Part shown: in pieces, positions 24,721-33,293 of the stretch
How positions within the stretch are numbered: the stretch's first letter is position 1
Layout: each line of letters begins with the position of its first letter
Assembly: GCA_001799895.1 (NCBI GenBank)
Contig: MGUI01000035.1
Coordinates: forward strand, 33,015-97,014
DNA: 64,000 nucleotides
Direction: 5' to 3'
DNA from: Elusimicrobia bacterium GWD2_63_28
GTDB taxonomy: Bacteria; Elusimicrobiota; Elusimicrobia; Elusimicrobiales; UBA9959
The notes under the pieces: generated by a model
Told to the model about the DNA's origin: nothing
Database searches by the model: none
What the model saw: the letters and a program-made list of their open reading frames with translations, nothing else
Position numbers and translations under genes: made by a program

Positions 24721-25200
24721 ATGGCGAAAGAGGAAAAGGCGGAAAAGATCGAGGCCGTGGCCACCAACCGCAAGGCCAGGCACGACTACTTCATAACCGA
24801 CACCTACGAGGCCGGCCTGGCGCTGGAAGGCCCGGAAGTGAAATCCCTGCGGCTCAAGCAGGCCACCATGACCTCCTCCTTCGCCAGGGCGGAAAAGGAC
24901 GGCCTGTATCTTTACGGCCTGCATATCGCCCCCTACGCCTACAACACCCTTACGGAGATAGACCCCATCCGCACCAGGAAGCTACTGCTTAAGCGGCAGG
25001 AAATAAAGCGCCTCACTGGGGCCCTTACCACCAAGGGCATGTCGCTGGTGGCGCTGGAACTTTATTTCAAGAACGGCTGGGCCAAAGTGCTGCTGGGCCT
25101 GGCGAAGGGCAAGAAAGCCGCGGACAAGCACGAAACCATAAAGAAGCGGGACCTGGACCGCGAGATACGCCGGGAGCACAAGGACAAGTTCAAAGGCTGA
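24721..25200 (+). CDS. smpB: SsrA-binding protein SmpB
   Basis: Partner of tmRNA in trans-translation; delivers it to stalled ribosomes. 159 aa with the family core NRKARHDYFITDTYEAGLAL, GPEVKSLR, the YAYNTL...RTRKLLLKR segment and the basic C-terminal tail HETIKKRDLDREIRREHKDKFKG that fills the empty mRNA channel. No tmRNA gene was found nearby. It stands alone between the palindrome cluster and a strong terminator. Confidence 0.97.
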   Translation: MAKEEKAEKIEAVATNRKARHDYFITDTYEAGLALEGPEVKSLRLKQATMTSSFARAEKDGLYLYGLHIAPYAYNTLTEIDPIRTRKLLLKRQEIKRLTGALTTKGMSLVALELYFKNGWAKVLLGLAKGKKAADKHETIKKRDLDREIRREHKDKFKG

Positions 25201-25214
25201 GCCCCCGCCGCTCC

Positions 25215-25252
25215 CAATAAAAAGGCCCCGCGCATGCGGGGCCTTTTTATTG
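25215..25252. terminator. Bidirectional terminator between smpB and the barrel-protein gene
   Basis: A perfect 17-bp stem (25215-25231 with 25236-25252) with a GCAT loop carries A5 and T5 tracts inside the stem, so it works in both directions for these convergent genes. Confidence 0.93.
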
Positions 25253-25265
25253 GCGGAAAACTGCC

Positions 25266-25982
25266 CTAGAAGCGGAAGCCGGCGCTGGCGTTCACCAGCG
25301 CCCGGTCGTGGGTATAAGTAAGCCCGGCCGCTATATAGCCGAGCTTCATCTTGGCGCGCAGCCCGGCGGTAAACCGCGGCTCGGAAACGCGCACCTGCCT
25401 GCCGGCCAGCGACGCGTCGCCCACGGTCTGGGCCTCGAGGCGCGTGAAGTCGTAGCCGGCGCCGATAAAAGGCGACAGCACGGGCACGTTCACCGAGCAG
25501 ACGAAGCTGGTGTTAAAATGGACGGCGTAAAAATACTTGTGGGTGGCCATGTTGGCCATGCCCACCAGCGTGGCGTTCACCTTGTATTTTTCGTCGGAGA
25601 CGTTCCACAGGCCGTAGCGCAGGCCGCCGCCGGCCACCGAGATCCCCTCGAAAGAGCCGCCGCGCACGAAGCCGTCGATCCGGTAAGGCATGCCGATCTC
25701 GGCCTGAACCACGCCCAGCCCGAACAGCCTGTTCTTTTTAAGGACGGTGTTGCCGTGGGACGGCCTGAACTGCGCCATGCCGCGCACCCCCAGATCGAAG
25801 CCGGCGAAGCCGAGCGGGCGCGCCGTCTGGTTGGAGCCCGACCCGAGCAGGCTGCCCAGGTCCCGGGCGAAAGGCCCGAGGGCCTCCGCCGAGACGCCGT
25901 AGAAATTGCCGTAGTCCGCCGCGGAAACGCCGCCGGCCGCGGACAGGAAAAGAGCAGCTGTTATAAAGAGTTTTGGAAACAT
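25266..25982 (-). CDS. Predicted outer-membrane beta-barrel protein
   Basis: 238 aa. A signal peptide (MFPKLFITAALFLSAAGGVSA) is followed by alternating strands with Gly/aromatic pattern (DLGVRGMAQF, GYIAAGLTYTHD) and a C-terminal strand ALVNASAGFRF ending in Phe, the outer-membrane assembly signal. No specific family is recognised. It lies 18 bp behind pilB on the same strand, so it may belong to the pilus transcript, but nothing else links it to pili. Confidence 0.6.
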   Translation of the reverse strand: MFPKLFITAALFLSAAGGVSAADYGNFYGVSAEALGPFARDLGSLLGSGSNQTARPLGFAGFDLGVRGMAQFRPSHGNTVLKKNRLFGLGVVQAEIGMPYRIDGFVRGGSFEGISVAGGGLRYGLWNVSDEKYKVNATLVGMANMATHKYFYAVHFNTSFVCSVNVPVLSPFIGAGYDFTRLEAQTVGDASLAGRQVRVSEPRFTAGLRAKMKLGYIAAGLTYTHDRALVNASAGFRF

Positions 25983-26000
25983 TTGCTGAACCTCATCAGA

Positions 26001-27803
26001 TCAATCCCCGGTACCGCCGAGCACTTCTTTCACCGTGGTAAGCCCCATCAGCACCTTCTCCAGGCCGTCCATGGCTATGGTGCGCATCCCGTTCTTCATG
26101 GCTATTTCCTTCACGGGGATGGCGGAAGGGTCCTTGAGCAGCTGCAGGCGGATCTCGTCGTTGAGGATGAGCAGCTCGTGCATACCGCAGCGGCCCTTGA
26201 AGCCCGTGCCCTTGCAGATGTCGCAGCCCTTGGGCTTGAACACCTTGGCGCCGGCCGGCACCTTGACGTTGTTGGCCTCGAAAACGGCTATTTCCTCCGG
26301 CGACATGTCCACCTCTTCCTTGCAGTCCTTGCAGAGCCGGCGCGCGAGGCGCTGGGCCAGCACGGCCTTCATGGTATTGGCCACCACGAAGCGCGGCAGG
26401 CCCATCTGCGTGAGGCGCTCGAGGGCCGAGGGCGCGTCGTTGGTATGGATGGTGGAGAACACGAGGTGGCCGGTCATGGCGGCTTCCAGCGCTATGTGCG
26501 CCGTTTCCTCGTCGCGGATTTCGCCGACCATGATGACGTCGGGATCGAGGCGCATGAACGAGCGCAGGGCGCTGGCGAAGTCGAATTTCTTATTGCCGCC
26601 CAGGCTCACGTCGGGATTGACCGGCACCTGGATGATGCCGTCGATGTTGTACTCCACGGGGTTCTCGGCGGTGATGATCTTGATGTCGGGGCGGTTGACA
26701 TAGTTGAGGCAGCCGTAAAGCGTGGTGGATTTGCCCGAGCCGGTCGGGCCGCAGACCAGCATCAGGCCGAAGTTCTTCTTGCCGCCGATGCCCTTGAACT
26801 GGTCCAGCAGCTTCTTCTCGGTGTCGGGCAGGAAGCCCATGATCTTGATGTCGACGCGCACCGAGGCGCGGTCGAGGATACGCATGACGCAGGACTCGCC
26901 GAACACCGTCGGAACCATCTCTACGCGGAACTCTATGGGCGCGCCCTTGGCGATGATCTGGATGCGGCCGCTCTGCGGGATGCGCCGCTCCGTGATGTTC
27001 ATGGAGTTCGACATGATCTTGATCTTGGCGCTGATGGCCTGGCGGAACACCCACGGGATGGTGAAGGAGGCGGGGCGCAGCATGCCGTCCACGCGGTAGC
27101 GCACCATCACCTTGGAAGTCTTGCCATTGGGATCCTCGAACGGTTCAATATGGATGTCCGAGGCCTTTATGCTGAGGGCGCCCAGGATGATGGCGTTGAC
27201 GAGCTTTTCCACTTCGGGGGCGCTCGCGTCCACGTCGCTGATATCTTTTTTGTCTTCGGAGGCCAGCGAGATCGAGCCCTCTTCCCCTTCGGGAATGGCC
27301 TGGGACTGCGACTGCGCCACCTGCTCCACCAGCTCCGCCACCTGCGCGCTGTCCTGCTTGCCGTAAACTTTGTCCAGCACCGCCAGGATGCCCGGCGCCA
27401 GGGCCAGGTAGGGCTTCACGTCGAGGCCGGTGCGCAGGCTGATGTCCTCGACTATCAGGAAGTCGCGGGGGTCGGCCATGGCCAGGGCCATGGCGTTGCC
27501 GTCGCGGGCGAAAGGCACGCACAGCTGCTTTTTGGCGATCTGCTCCTGCAGCAGCTCCACCACCTCGGGCGGCGGCTCCATCTTGGACAGGTCCACCGCC
27601 TTGAAGCCCCATTCGTCCGCCAGGATCTTCAGCAGCTTCAGGTCCGGGATGAGCTTCATCTCCAGCAGCACCTGCTGTATGTGCCTGCCCTCTTTCTTGG
27701 CGGTTTCTTCGGCGGCTTTGAGCTGTTCTTCAGGGATGAGTTTATCCTCTATGAGGATCTCCCTCATGTTACGCTTGCGCTTTAATCCCTGTGGCGGAGG
27801 CAT
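26001..27803 (-). CDS. pilB: Type IV pilus assembly ATPase PilB / GspE family
   Basis: Hexameric ATPase that drives pilin polymerisation at the inner membrane. 600 aa: an N-terminal GSPII_E domain (REILIEDKLIPEEQLKAAEE), a linker, then the motor with Walker A GPTGSGKST (about residue 350), Walker B region VGEIRDEETAHIALEAAMTGH and the zinc pair CKDC...CDIC near the C-terminus. The first ATG (27803) is favoured because a -35/-10 pair ends 8 bp before it. An internal Met at residue 13 is the alternative. The match is to the extension (PilB) rather than the PilT class. Confidence 0.93.
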   Translation of the reverse strand: MPPPQGLKRKRNMREILIEDKLIPEEQLKAAEETAKKEGRHIQQVLLEMKLIPDLKLLKILADEWGFKAVDLSKMEPPPEVVELLQEQIAKKQLCVPFARDGNAMALAMADPRDFLIVEDISLRTGLDVKPYLALAPGILAVLDKVYGKQDSAQVAELVEQVAQSQSQAIPEGEEGSISLASEDKKDISDVDASAPEVEKLVNAIILGALSIKASDIHIEPFEDPNGKTSKVMVRYRVDGMLRPASFTIPWVFRQAISAKIKIMSNSMNITERRIPQSGRIQIIAKGAPIEFRVEMVPTVFGESCVMRILDRASVRVDIKIMGFLPDTEKKLLDQFKGIGGKKNFGLMLVCGPTGSGKSTTLYGCLNYVNRPDIKIITAENPVEYNIDGIIQVPVNPDVSLGGNKKFDFASALRSFMRLDPDVIMVGEIRDEETAHIALEAAMTGHLVFSTIHTNDAPSALERLTQMGLPRFVVANTMKAVLAQRLARRLCKDCKEEVDMSPEEIAVFEANNVKVPAGAKVFKPKGCDICKGTGFKGRCGMHELLILNDEIRLQLLKDPSAIPVKEIAMKNGMRTIAMDGLEKVLMGLTTVKEVLGGTGD

Positions 27804-27811
27804 GCTTGATT

Positions 27812-27840
27812 ATTATAAATATATTAGCCGAAAGTTACAA
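27812..27840 (-). promoter_or_regulatory. pilB promoter, near-leaderless
   Basis: TTGTAA (27835-27840), 17 bp, then TATAAT (27812-27817) on the minus strand. Only eight bases separate the -10 from the ATG, and there is no Shine-Dalgarno sequence. Confidence 0.72.
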
Positions 27841-27859
27841 GGGCGGAATAGTACGCACC

Positions 27860-28201
27860 CTAAGGCCTGAAAACCAGGAGGTCCCCCTCCTCCAGCCGGC
27901 CGGAGCAGCGGCCCGCCGGGAGTTCCAGCACCCCGCGGGCCCCGCGGACCCAGGGCGAGAAGCGCCAGGGCCTGAAATTTTCCAGCACCCGGAGCACCTT
28001 AAACTCCCGGTCCAAAAAAACCGCATCTATCGCAAAACTCATAAAACACATGTGGATCATCGCGCAGGGTTCCAGCCAGAGCCCCTCTTCAGCCCCCAGG
28101 GAGCGCCTGGGGATCAGCCCGAACAGCCGCGTGGAAAAGGTGTCGGCGCGGGAGGCCGAGGCGCTGACCCTGAGATTCTTTGTCGTGTTGAGGATTTCCA
28201 T
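27860..28201 (-). CDS. DUF192 family protein
   Basis: 113 aa small soluble protein of the DUF192 family, function unknown. Family landmarks are TRLFGLIPRRSL, the GLWLEPCAMIHMCFMSFAIDAVFLD core and VLELPAG near the C-terminus. Many members have a signal peptide; this one does not. It is the last gene of the long minus-strand run, 4 bp behind the subtilase. Confidence 0.8.
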   Translation of the reverse strand: MEILNTTKNLRVSASASRADTFSTRLFGLIPRRSLGAEEGLWLEPCAMIHMCFMSFAIDAVFLDREFKVLRVLENFRPWRFSPWVRGARGVLELPAGRCSGRLEEGDLLVFRP

Positions 28202-28205
28202 CTGG

Positions 28206-29804
28206 TCAGCGGATCAGCGCGAATTTCCCCACCGCCGAGTCCGAATCCGTCTTCACCCTGAAAATATAGACGCCGCTGGCCACGGCGGCCCCGGCCTGGT
28301 TCTTGCCGTCCCAGGTCAGCCCGTCGAGCTTGCGCACCTGCTCGCCTTCCGAAGTGTAGATCTTTATTTCTATCCCGCCCGTGTCGAAGCCGGGCGCCGT
28401 CTTGAAGGCCAGGAGGTTATGCGTTTTAGGGCGGAAAGGGTTGGGATAGGCCGAGGCCTTTTTCTCGCCGGCGGCGTAGCTGCGGCAGGGCACGGCGGAG
28501 CAGAGCGCCCTGTAGGCGTTCACGCGCCCCCAGCCGAACTCGGCGTCATGGCCGGCGCCGCCCAGGTCGTCGGCGGAATTCCCGATGTAGCCCCAGATAT
28601 CGCCGGCCGTCTTTTCCGGTTTGGCCGACCAGAGCAGGGCCGCCAGGCCGGCGGTCAGCGGCGAGGAGAAAGAGGTGCCTGTGGCCGAGGCGTAGCCGCC
28701 GCCCGCGTCGGTGGTGTACAGGTCCACCCCGGGCGCGGTCACGCCCTTGGTGGTCATGTAGGCGCCGGTGTTGGAGAAGGAGGCCAGTTTATCCTGCATG
28801 TCCGTAGCGCCGACGGCGATGACCCCGGTACAGTTGGCCGGAGTATCCACGTTTGTGCCTCCGCCGTTGCCGGCCGCGGCGACCAGCAGCAGGCCGGCGC
28901 TCACGGCATTGGCCACCACGGGCTGGAGCAAGGCGCCGCAGGGGTTGTACTCCCCGATGCTCATGTTCACTATTATTTTGCCATAGGCGGCGGTATTGTG
29001 CTTCGGGATCACGTAATTGAGAGCCGATATAATGGCGTTGTCGCTGGTGGTGCAGGAGTACAGGCCGGCCTCGTCAGAACAGTCCGGCAGGCAATCCGAA
29101 TCGGCGAAGATCTTAAGCGAGAGGAGTTTTGCCCCCCAGGACATGCCGGCCACGCCGGAAGAATTGTCGGAAGAGGCGGCCGCCACCCCCGCCACGCGGG
29201 TGGCGTGGTTGCAGGCCGGCGTCGGCGGGCTGTCGGGGGATTCCGCGCCGCTGCCGGGATCGAAAGCCCGGCTGATACCGGTCAGTTTACCGGCCAGTTC
29301 CGGGTGCGCGGCGTCTATGCCGGTATCCATCACGGCCACCGTGACGCGGCTGGAGCTCCCGGTCTCGTATTCCCAGGCCCCGAAAGCCTGCACCTTGGCC
29401 AGCGCGTACTGCCTGGCCGCGTAAATATCGTTTGGCGCGCGCTTTACCCGGTAAGCCCCATTGGGCTCGGCGGCTTCCACCTGGGGCATAGCCTTCAGCA
29501 GGCTCAGGCCCGACGAGACAGCCATGCCGCCCGGCAGCCGCACCGCGTACAGCCCGAACCGCTCGAAACTGTTGACGATGCCGAAGCCGGCGCCGGCCAG
29601 CGCGGCGGCGGCCGCGGCGGTGGAGACGCCGGTCTTGAACTTGACGAGGGCCGAGCCTGAGACTACTTCCACATAGGCCGGCCCTCCGGCGGAGGCGGCG
29701 AAGCGGTGCAGGCGCTCGGTTTTCACGGCGGAAGCGCGCGGAACGGCCAGCAGGCACAATAGGCCCGCCAGCAGGATCCGCGCCGGAGCGCCGGTCATGG
29801 TCAT
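28206..29804 (-). CDS. Secreted subtilisin-like (S8) serine peptidase with a C-terminal FlgD-like domain
   Basis: 532 aa. Signal peptide, then an inhibitor-type prodomain (about 30-110, VSGSALVKFKTG...LYAVRLPGG). The catalytic triad segments are VMDTGIDAAHPE (Asp), HATRVAGV (His; consensus is HGTHVAG, so Gly to Ala and His to Arg changes flank it) and GTSFSSPLTAGLAALL (Ser). The last ~85 residues form a FlgD-Ig-like module, AYPNPFRPKTHN to the end with VYIFRV, as seen in surface or type IX-sorted proteins. Paired with a secreted protein 1 bp upstream. Confidence 0.9.
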   Translation of the reverse strand: MTMTGAPARILLAGLLCLLAVPRASAVKTERLHRFAASAGGPAYVEVVSGSALVKFKTGVSTAAAAAALAGAGFGIVNSFERFGLYAVRLPGGMAVSSGLSLLKAMPQVEAAEPNGAYRVKRAPNDIYAARQYALAKVQAFGAWEYETGSSSRVTVAVMDTGIDAAHPELAGKLTGISRAFDPGSGAESPDSPPTPACNHATRVAGVAAASSDNSSGVAGMSWGAKLLSLKIFADSDCLPDCSDEAGLYSCTTSDNAIISALNYVIPKHNTAAYGKIIVNMSIGEYNPCGALLQPVVANAVSAGLLLVAAAGNGGGTNVDTPANCTGVIAVGATDMQDKLASFSNTGAYMTTKGVTAPGVDLYTTDAGGGYASATGTSFSSPLTAGLAALLWSAKPEKTAGDIWGYIGNSADDLGGAGHDAEFGWGRVNAYRALCSAVPCRSYAAGEKKASAYPNPFRPKTHNLLAFKTAPGFDTGGIEIKIYTSEGEQVRKLDGLTWDGKNQAGAAVASGVYIFRVKTDSDSAVGKFALIR

Positions 29805-29805
29805 A

Positions 29806-30327
29806 TTATTTCTTCTTGGTCCAGGCCGCTATCACGGCCGACTCCACCGCGCTTTTGAAAGCGGGGTCGGTGAAGACCAGGTCGGGCGGGAAGGCCACCC
29901 AGAAGGCGCCCTCCTCTTTCCTGGAAGCCATCACGCCGGCCACCACCAGCAGTTCCCCGTCGAAGGAGAGCTCGGCGTTGGCTACGCGCGCGGTGGACTT
30001 CAGGGGCTTGAGCGCCTCCACTTTTAGAACGGGCCGGGCCGGGGCCTTGGCGGGTTTGGCGCAGCCGTTCTTGAAGCAGGCCTCGAGCCTGGCGTAAATG
30101 CCCCTGGAGAGCAGCTTGATATTGGCGTAGCTCCTGTCGCCGCTCTCGGTCAGGGGCATCACCACCGCGCCCCTGTCCCAGGCCACCGACTTAACGGTGA
30201 GGAGCCCGAAGGAGAAGTCGCCTTTAGAGGCGCCCTTGATCCCGGCCGGGGTCACGCCGGTGACCTCCAGCGCGGCGGCGGCCTGCGCGGCCAGGCAGAA
30301 CAGGACGGCGCTAACGAGCTTTTTCAT
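29806..30327 (-). CDS. Hypothetical secreted protein
   Basis: 173 aa. A signal peptide (MKKLVSAVLFCLAAQAAAALEV) is followed by a beta-rich mature domain with no family I recognise (ELSFDGELLVVAGVMASRKEEGAFW near the end). It overlaps the HAD gene by 17 bp and stops 1 bp before the subtilase start, so it may be a substrate, inhibitor or partner of that protease. Confidence 0.6.
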   Translation of the reverse strand: MKKLVSAVLFCLAAQAAAALEVTGVTPAGIKGASKGDFSFGLLTVKSVAWDRGAVVMPLTESGDRSYANIKLLSRGIYARLEACFKNGCAKPAKAPARPVLKVEALKPLKSTARVANAELSFDGELLVVAGVMASRKEEGAFWVAFPPDLVFTDPAFKSAVESAVIAAWTKKK

Positions 30328-31000
30328 TTTCCCTCCGCACGATGGCGACCAGGTTGTAGATGTCGTCGAGCTCGTAGTCCGCGCCGGAGACCGGCGTGTC
30401 GAACTCGTTGCCGTACTTGGCCCAGGCCGTCTTCATGCCAAACGCCTTGGCGCCCTTGATGTCGCGCTCGGCCCAGTCCCCCACCATGATCGCGGCGGCG
30501 GGCTCCACTTCCATCAGCGACAGGATCTTCTTGAACGGCTTGGGGGACGGCTTCTTCTCGCCGGTGTCCTCGAAGGTGACCACGTGCTCGAAGTAATGGT
30601 GCAGGCCCAGGCCGACGATGCGCATCCAGACGGACAGGCGCGGCGCGTCGGAGACCACGCCCATGCGCACCCCCATCTTCAGCAGGTCGGTCAGCGCCAT
30701 CTTCACGTGCGGGTAGAGGGTCATATGTCCCTCCTTGGCGCGCTTGTAGCCGATAATGCCGGCGGCGAGGATCTTGGGATCCACCTTGCCGAACTCCTTC
30801 ATCAGCACCTTGTCGAAGATGTTCTGGTCCTCGATGCCTTCCTTCCAGTAGATCTCGAAGATCTTCTCCCGGAGGTGATCCTTATGCATGGGCAGGCCGG
30901 CGTCTATCATGGCGTCCACGGCCGCGTCCACCGCGGCGCGCTTCATGCGCATGAAGTCCATCAGCGTGTTGTCTATGTCCAGGATTACGGCTTTTATCAT
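30311..31000 (-). CDS. HAD-superfamily hydrolase
   Basis: 229 aa haloacid-dehalogenase-type phosphatase. Motif I is DIDNTL (nucleophile Asp9; the usual Gly is Asn), motif II VVSDAP, motif III Lys in KKPSPKPF, motif IV VGDWAERDIKGAK. An alpha-helical C1 cap lies between residues 18 and 90. The substrate is unknown. Second gene after efp, 24 bp downstream. Confidence 0.85.
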   Translation of the reverse strand: MIKAVILDIDNTLMDFMRMKRAAVDAAVDAMIDAGLPMHKDHLREKIFEIYWKEGIEDQNIFDKVLMKEFGKVDPKILAAGIIGYKRAKEGHMTLYPHVKMALTDLLKMGVRMGVVSDAPRLSVWMRIVGLGLHHYFEHVVTFEDTGEKKPSPKPFKKILSLMEVEPAAAIMVGDWAERDIKGAKAFGMKTAWAKYGNEFDTPVSGADYELDDIYNLVAIVRRENEKAR

Positions 31001-31024
31001 TTCAGCTCCGGGCCGGGGGCCGCT

Positions 31025-31591
31025 TTACTTGGAAACGCGCTCGACGTAGGTGCCGGTCCGGGTGTCCACCCGGATCTGGTCGCCTTCGTTGATGAACATC
31101 GGCACCTTCACCACCAGGCCGGTATTCACGGTGGCGTCCTTCATGGTGTTGGAGACGGTGTCGCCGCGCACGCCGTCGACGGTATGGGTGACGGTCATCA
31201 CCAGGTTGGCGGGCAGCTGTATCGTGAAGAAGGCGTCGTTGAGATAGATCCCCTCTACGGGCATGTTCTCGGTCATATAGGGCAGCTGGGCCTTCAGCTT
31301 GTCCTTGGGCAGCCCCACCTGCTCGAAGGTGCTGTCGTCCATGAAGTAGGCCATGTCGGCCTCGGCGTAGACGTAGGTCTTGGGCCGCTTCTCTACCATG
31401 ACGTCCTTGAACTTGTCCTCGGGGCGGTAGGCCGTCTCTATGATAGAGCCGGTCTCCACGCTTTTGAGCTTCACGCGCACCACGGCGCGGGCCTGCGACT
31501 TGCGGTGATGCTGCACGGTCATCACCTCGACCATCTGGCCGTTCTCGTTGATGAACATGTTGCCTTCTTTGAACTGGCTTGCGAGTATCAT
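31025..31591 (-). CDS. efp: Translation elongation factor P
   Basis: Relieves ribosome stalling at polyproline. 188 aa, three beta-barrel domains; the C-terminal signature VNTGLVVKVPMFINEGDQIRVDTRTG is typical. Start chosen at the ATG in MILASQFKEGN, with GGAG upstream; the frame extends further but the extension is out of family. The domain I tip reads QHHRKSQARAVVRVKLK, placing Lys31 where E. coli has modified Lys34, but the usual KPGKG context is replaced by HHRKS. No modification enzyme is encoded here. Confidence 0.95.
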   Translation of the reverse strand: MILASQFKEGNMFINENGQMVEVMTVQHHRKSQARAVVRVKLKSVETGSIIETAYRPEDKFKDVMVEKRPKTYVYAEADMAYFMDDSTFEQVGLPKDKLKAQLPYMTENMPVEGIYLNDAFFTIQLPANLVMTVTHTVDGVRGDTVSNTMKDATVNTGLVVKVPMFINEGDQIRVDTRTGTYVERVSK

Positions 31592-31608
31592 TTGCGTCTC
31601 CTGTTGTT

Positions 31609-32670
31609 TTAGTTGAAATCCGGCTGCGGGTGCTCCGATTGGTAGGCCATCGCTTTCAGCGCCAGTATCCGTTTCTGCATCGGCGGGTGCGTGGCCAGCA
31701 GGTCCGCCGTGAATCCGAGCTTCTCCTCTATGAGGCTGCCGCGGGGGTCCGCGATGCACATGTGCGCCACGCCGTTGTTGATGGCGTTGGTGGGCATGAC
31801 GGCCTGGCGGATCTTCTCGAGCGCCGAGATCAGGGCCTTGGGGTTGCGCGTCAGCTCCGCGCCGGTGGCGTCGGCCAGGAATTCCCGCTGGCGGGAAATG
31901 GCCATGGCGAGCATCCGGGAGATCAGCGGGGCGAGGACGACCAGCACTATCCACACTACGAAGAGCAGCAGCGCGGCGGCGCCGCCCCCCCTCCGGGAAG
32001 AGCCCGAAGAGCTTCTGGAGCCGCCGTAGGAAGAACTTCTGCCGCCGTAGCGCATGCTGCGCCCGGCGAAATCGCTCAGCAGGGCTATGGCCCCCATCAG
32101 CGCCGCCGACACGGTCATCAGGCGGATGTCGAAATTGCGGATATGGCCCATCTCGTGGGCCACCACGCCCTGCAGTTCCTCGCGGTTCAGCGTAGCCAGC
32201 AGGCCCTCGGTGACGGCTATGACGGAGTTGGCCGGGCTGGTGCCGGTGGCGAAGGCGTTCAGGTCCGCGTCGGGTATGATGTAGGCCGCCGGGGCCGGCA
32301 GGCCGGCGGCGGTGGCCATCTCCGTCACCACGTTGATGAACTGCCGCTCCTTGTCCACGCCGGAAACCGCGCGGCGGGCCAGCGTGGAGCGCAGCACCAT
32401 GCGCGGCCCGTTGAAGAAGCTGTTGGCCGTAAGGCCGAGGCCTATCAGCAGGGCGATGATGGTGCCGAACGGCACCGGGGAGCCCGCGCCGGCGGGGCCT
32501 GCCGCGTAATAGCCGTCGGAGGTCATGGCCAGCGCCTGGGCGCCCCCGGGCGCGAAGTTAAGGTAGAAGTAGTCGAACCCCAGGCCTATCACCAGGAAAA
32601 AAGCGAGGAAGACGGCCATGAGAAAGGCCGTCATCCGCCGGTTGGAAGCCTGCTGTTCGTAGATATTCAT
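31609..32670 (-). CDS. htpX: M48-family (HtpX-like) membrane zinc metalloprotease
   Basis: 353 aa. Two N-terminal helices, then the catalytic HEMGH motif (VVAHEMGHIRNFD) and the third ligand in SRQREFLADATGAEL, with helices between. The loop around residues 190-215 is Gly/Ser/Arg-rich (RYGGRSSSYGGSRSSSGSSR). HtpX-type enzymes degrade damaged membrane proteins. It is directly preceded by lemA, a common pairing in other bacteria. Confidence 0.9.
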   Translation of the reverse strand: MNIYEQQASNRRMTAFLMAVFLAFFLVIGLGFDYFYLNFAPGGAQALAMTSDGYYAAGPAGAGSPVPFGTIIALLIGLGLTANSFFNGPRMVLRSTLARRAVSGVDKERQFINVVTEMATAAGLPAPAAYIIPDADLNAFATGTSPANSVIAVTEGLLATLNREELQGVVAHEMGHIRNFDIRLMTVSAALMGAIALLSDFAGRSMRYGGRSSSYGGSRSSSGSSRRGGGAAALLLFVVWIVLVVLAPLISRMLAMAISRQREFLADATGAELTRNPKALISALEKIRQAVMPTNAINNGVAHMCIADPRGSLIEEKLGFTADLLATHPPMQKRILALKAMAYQSEHPQPDFN

Positions 32671-32711
32671 TGCTGGCGGCCCGGCGGGAAACCGCCGGGC
32701 GTCCGTGATCT

Positions 32712-33275
32712 TTAGACCGTCAGGTTGACCTTGGGATTCTGCCGCTCAGGGGAATCGGCGGGCAGCTCCCACAACTGGGAGGGCGAGAAGCCCAGCAGCG
32801 AGGCGAAGATATTGGTCGGGAAGACCTGCTGGTCGGTGTTGAACTTGGTCACCACGTCGTTGTAGAACTGGCGCGAGAAGCCTATCTGGTTCTCGGTGTG
32901 CGTCAGCTCTTCCATCAGGACCTTCACGGACTCGTTGGCCTTGAGGTTCGGGTAGTTCTCGGAGAGGGCGATCAGCCGGCCCAGCGCCTGGGTGAGCATG
33001 CCTTCCTTGGCCAGGATGTCGCCGGTATTGCCGCCCTGCCCGGCGGAAACCGCCGCGGCGCGGGCCTGGATGACGCGCTCGAGCGTCTCTTTTTCGAACT
33101 TCATCTCGCCCTTAACGGACTCGACGAGGTTGGGGATCAGGTCGTGGCGGCGCTTGAGCTGCACGTCGATCTGGCGGAAGGCGTTGGCCACCTGGTTGCG
33201 CAGCTTCACCAGCCCGTTGAACATGAATACCAGCCAGCCCCCCAGGACCAGCAGTACGATAGCTAATATAGTCAT
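32712..33275 (-). CDS. lemA: LemA family protein
   Basis: 187 aa. One N-terminal helix (ILAIVLLVLGGWLVFMFNGLVKLRN) anchors an alpha-helical bundle facing outward. The family segment is NAFRQIDVQLKRRHDLIPNLVESVKG, then FETLERVIQARAAA and the terminal NLTV. Molecular function is unknown, but genes for LemA and M48 proteases are often adjacent, as here. GGGAGGAAG precedes the ATG. Confidence 0.94.
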   Translation of the reverse strand: MTILAIVLLVLGGWLVFMFNGLVKLRNQVANAFRQIDVQLKRRHDLIPNLVESVKGEMKFEKETLERVIQARAAAVSAGQGGNTGDILAKEGMLTQALGRLIALSENYPNLKANESVKVLMEELTHTENQIGFSRQFYNDVVTKFNTDQQVFPTNIFASLLGFSPSQLWELPADSPERQNPKVNLTV

Positions 33276-33293
33276 TACTTCCTCCCGTTTAGT

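Noticed and set aside
24507..25265. tmRNA gene next to smpB
   Set aside because: Searched for the conserved 5' and 3' tRNA-like ends and a tag frame; none found, so ssrA must be elsewhere.
25308..27785. 825-residue open frame opposite pilB and the barrel protein
   Set aside because: Antisense shadow of a GC-rich gene: His/Gly/Ala/Arg-heavy composition, no motifs, and pilB on the other strand is unambiguous.
31592..31954. Upstream extension of efp into the M48 gene
   Set aside because: EF-P homology begins exactly at 31591, with GGAG upstream; the extension overlaps the M48 coding sequence.
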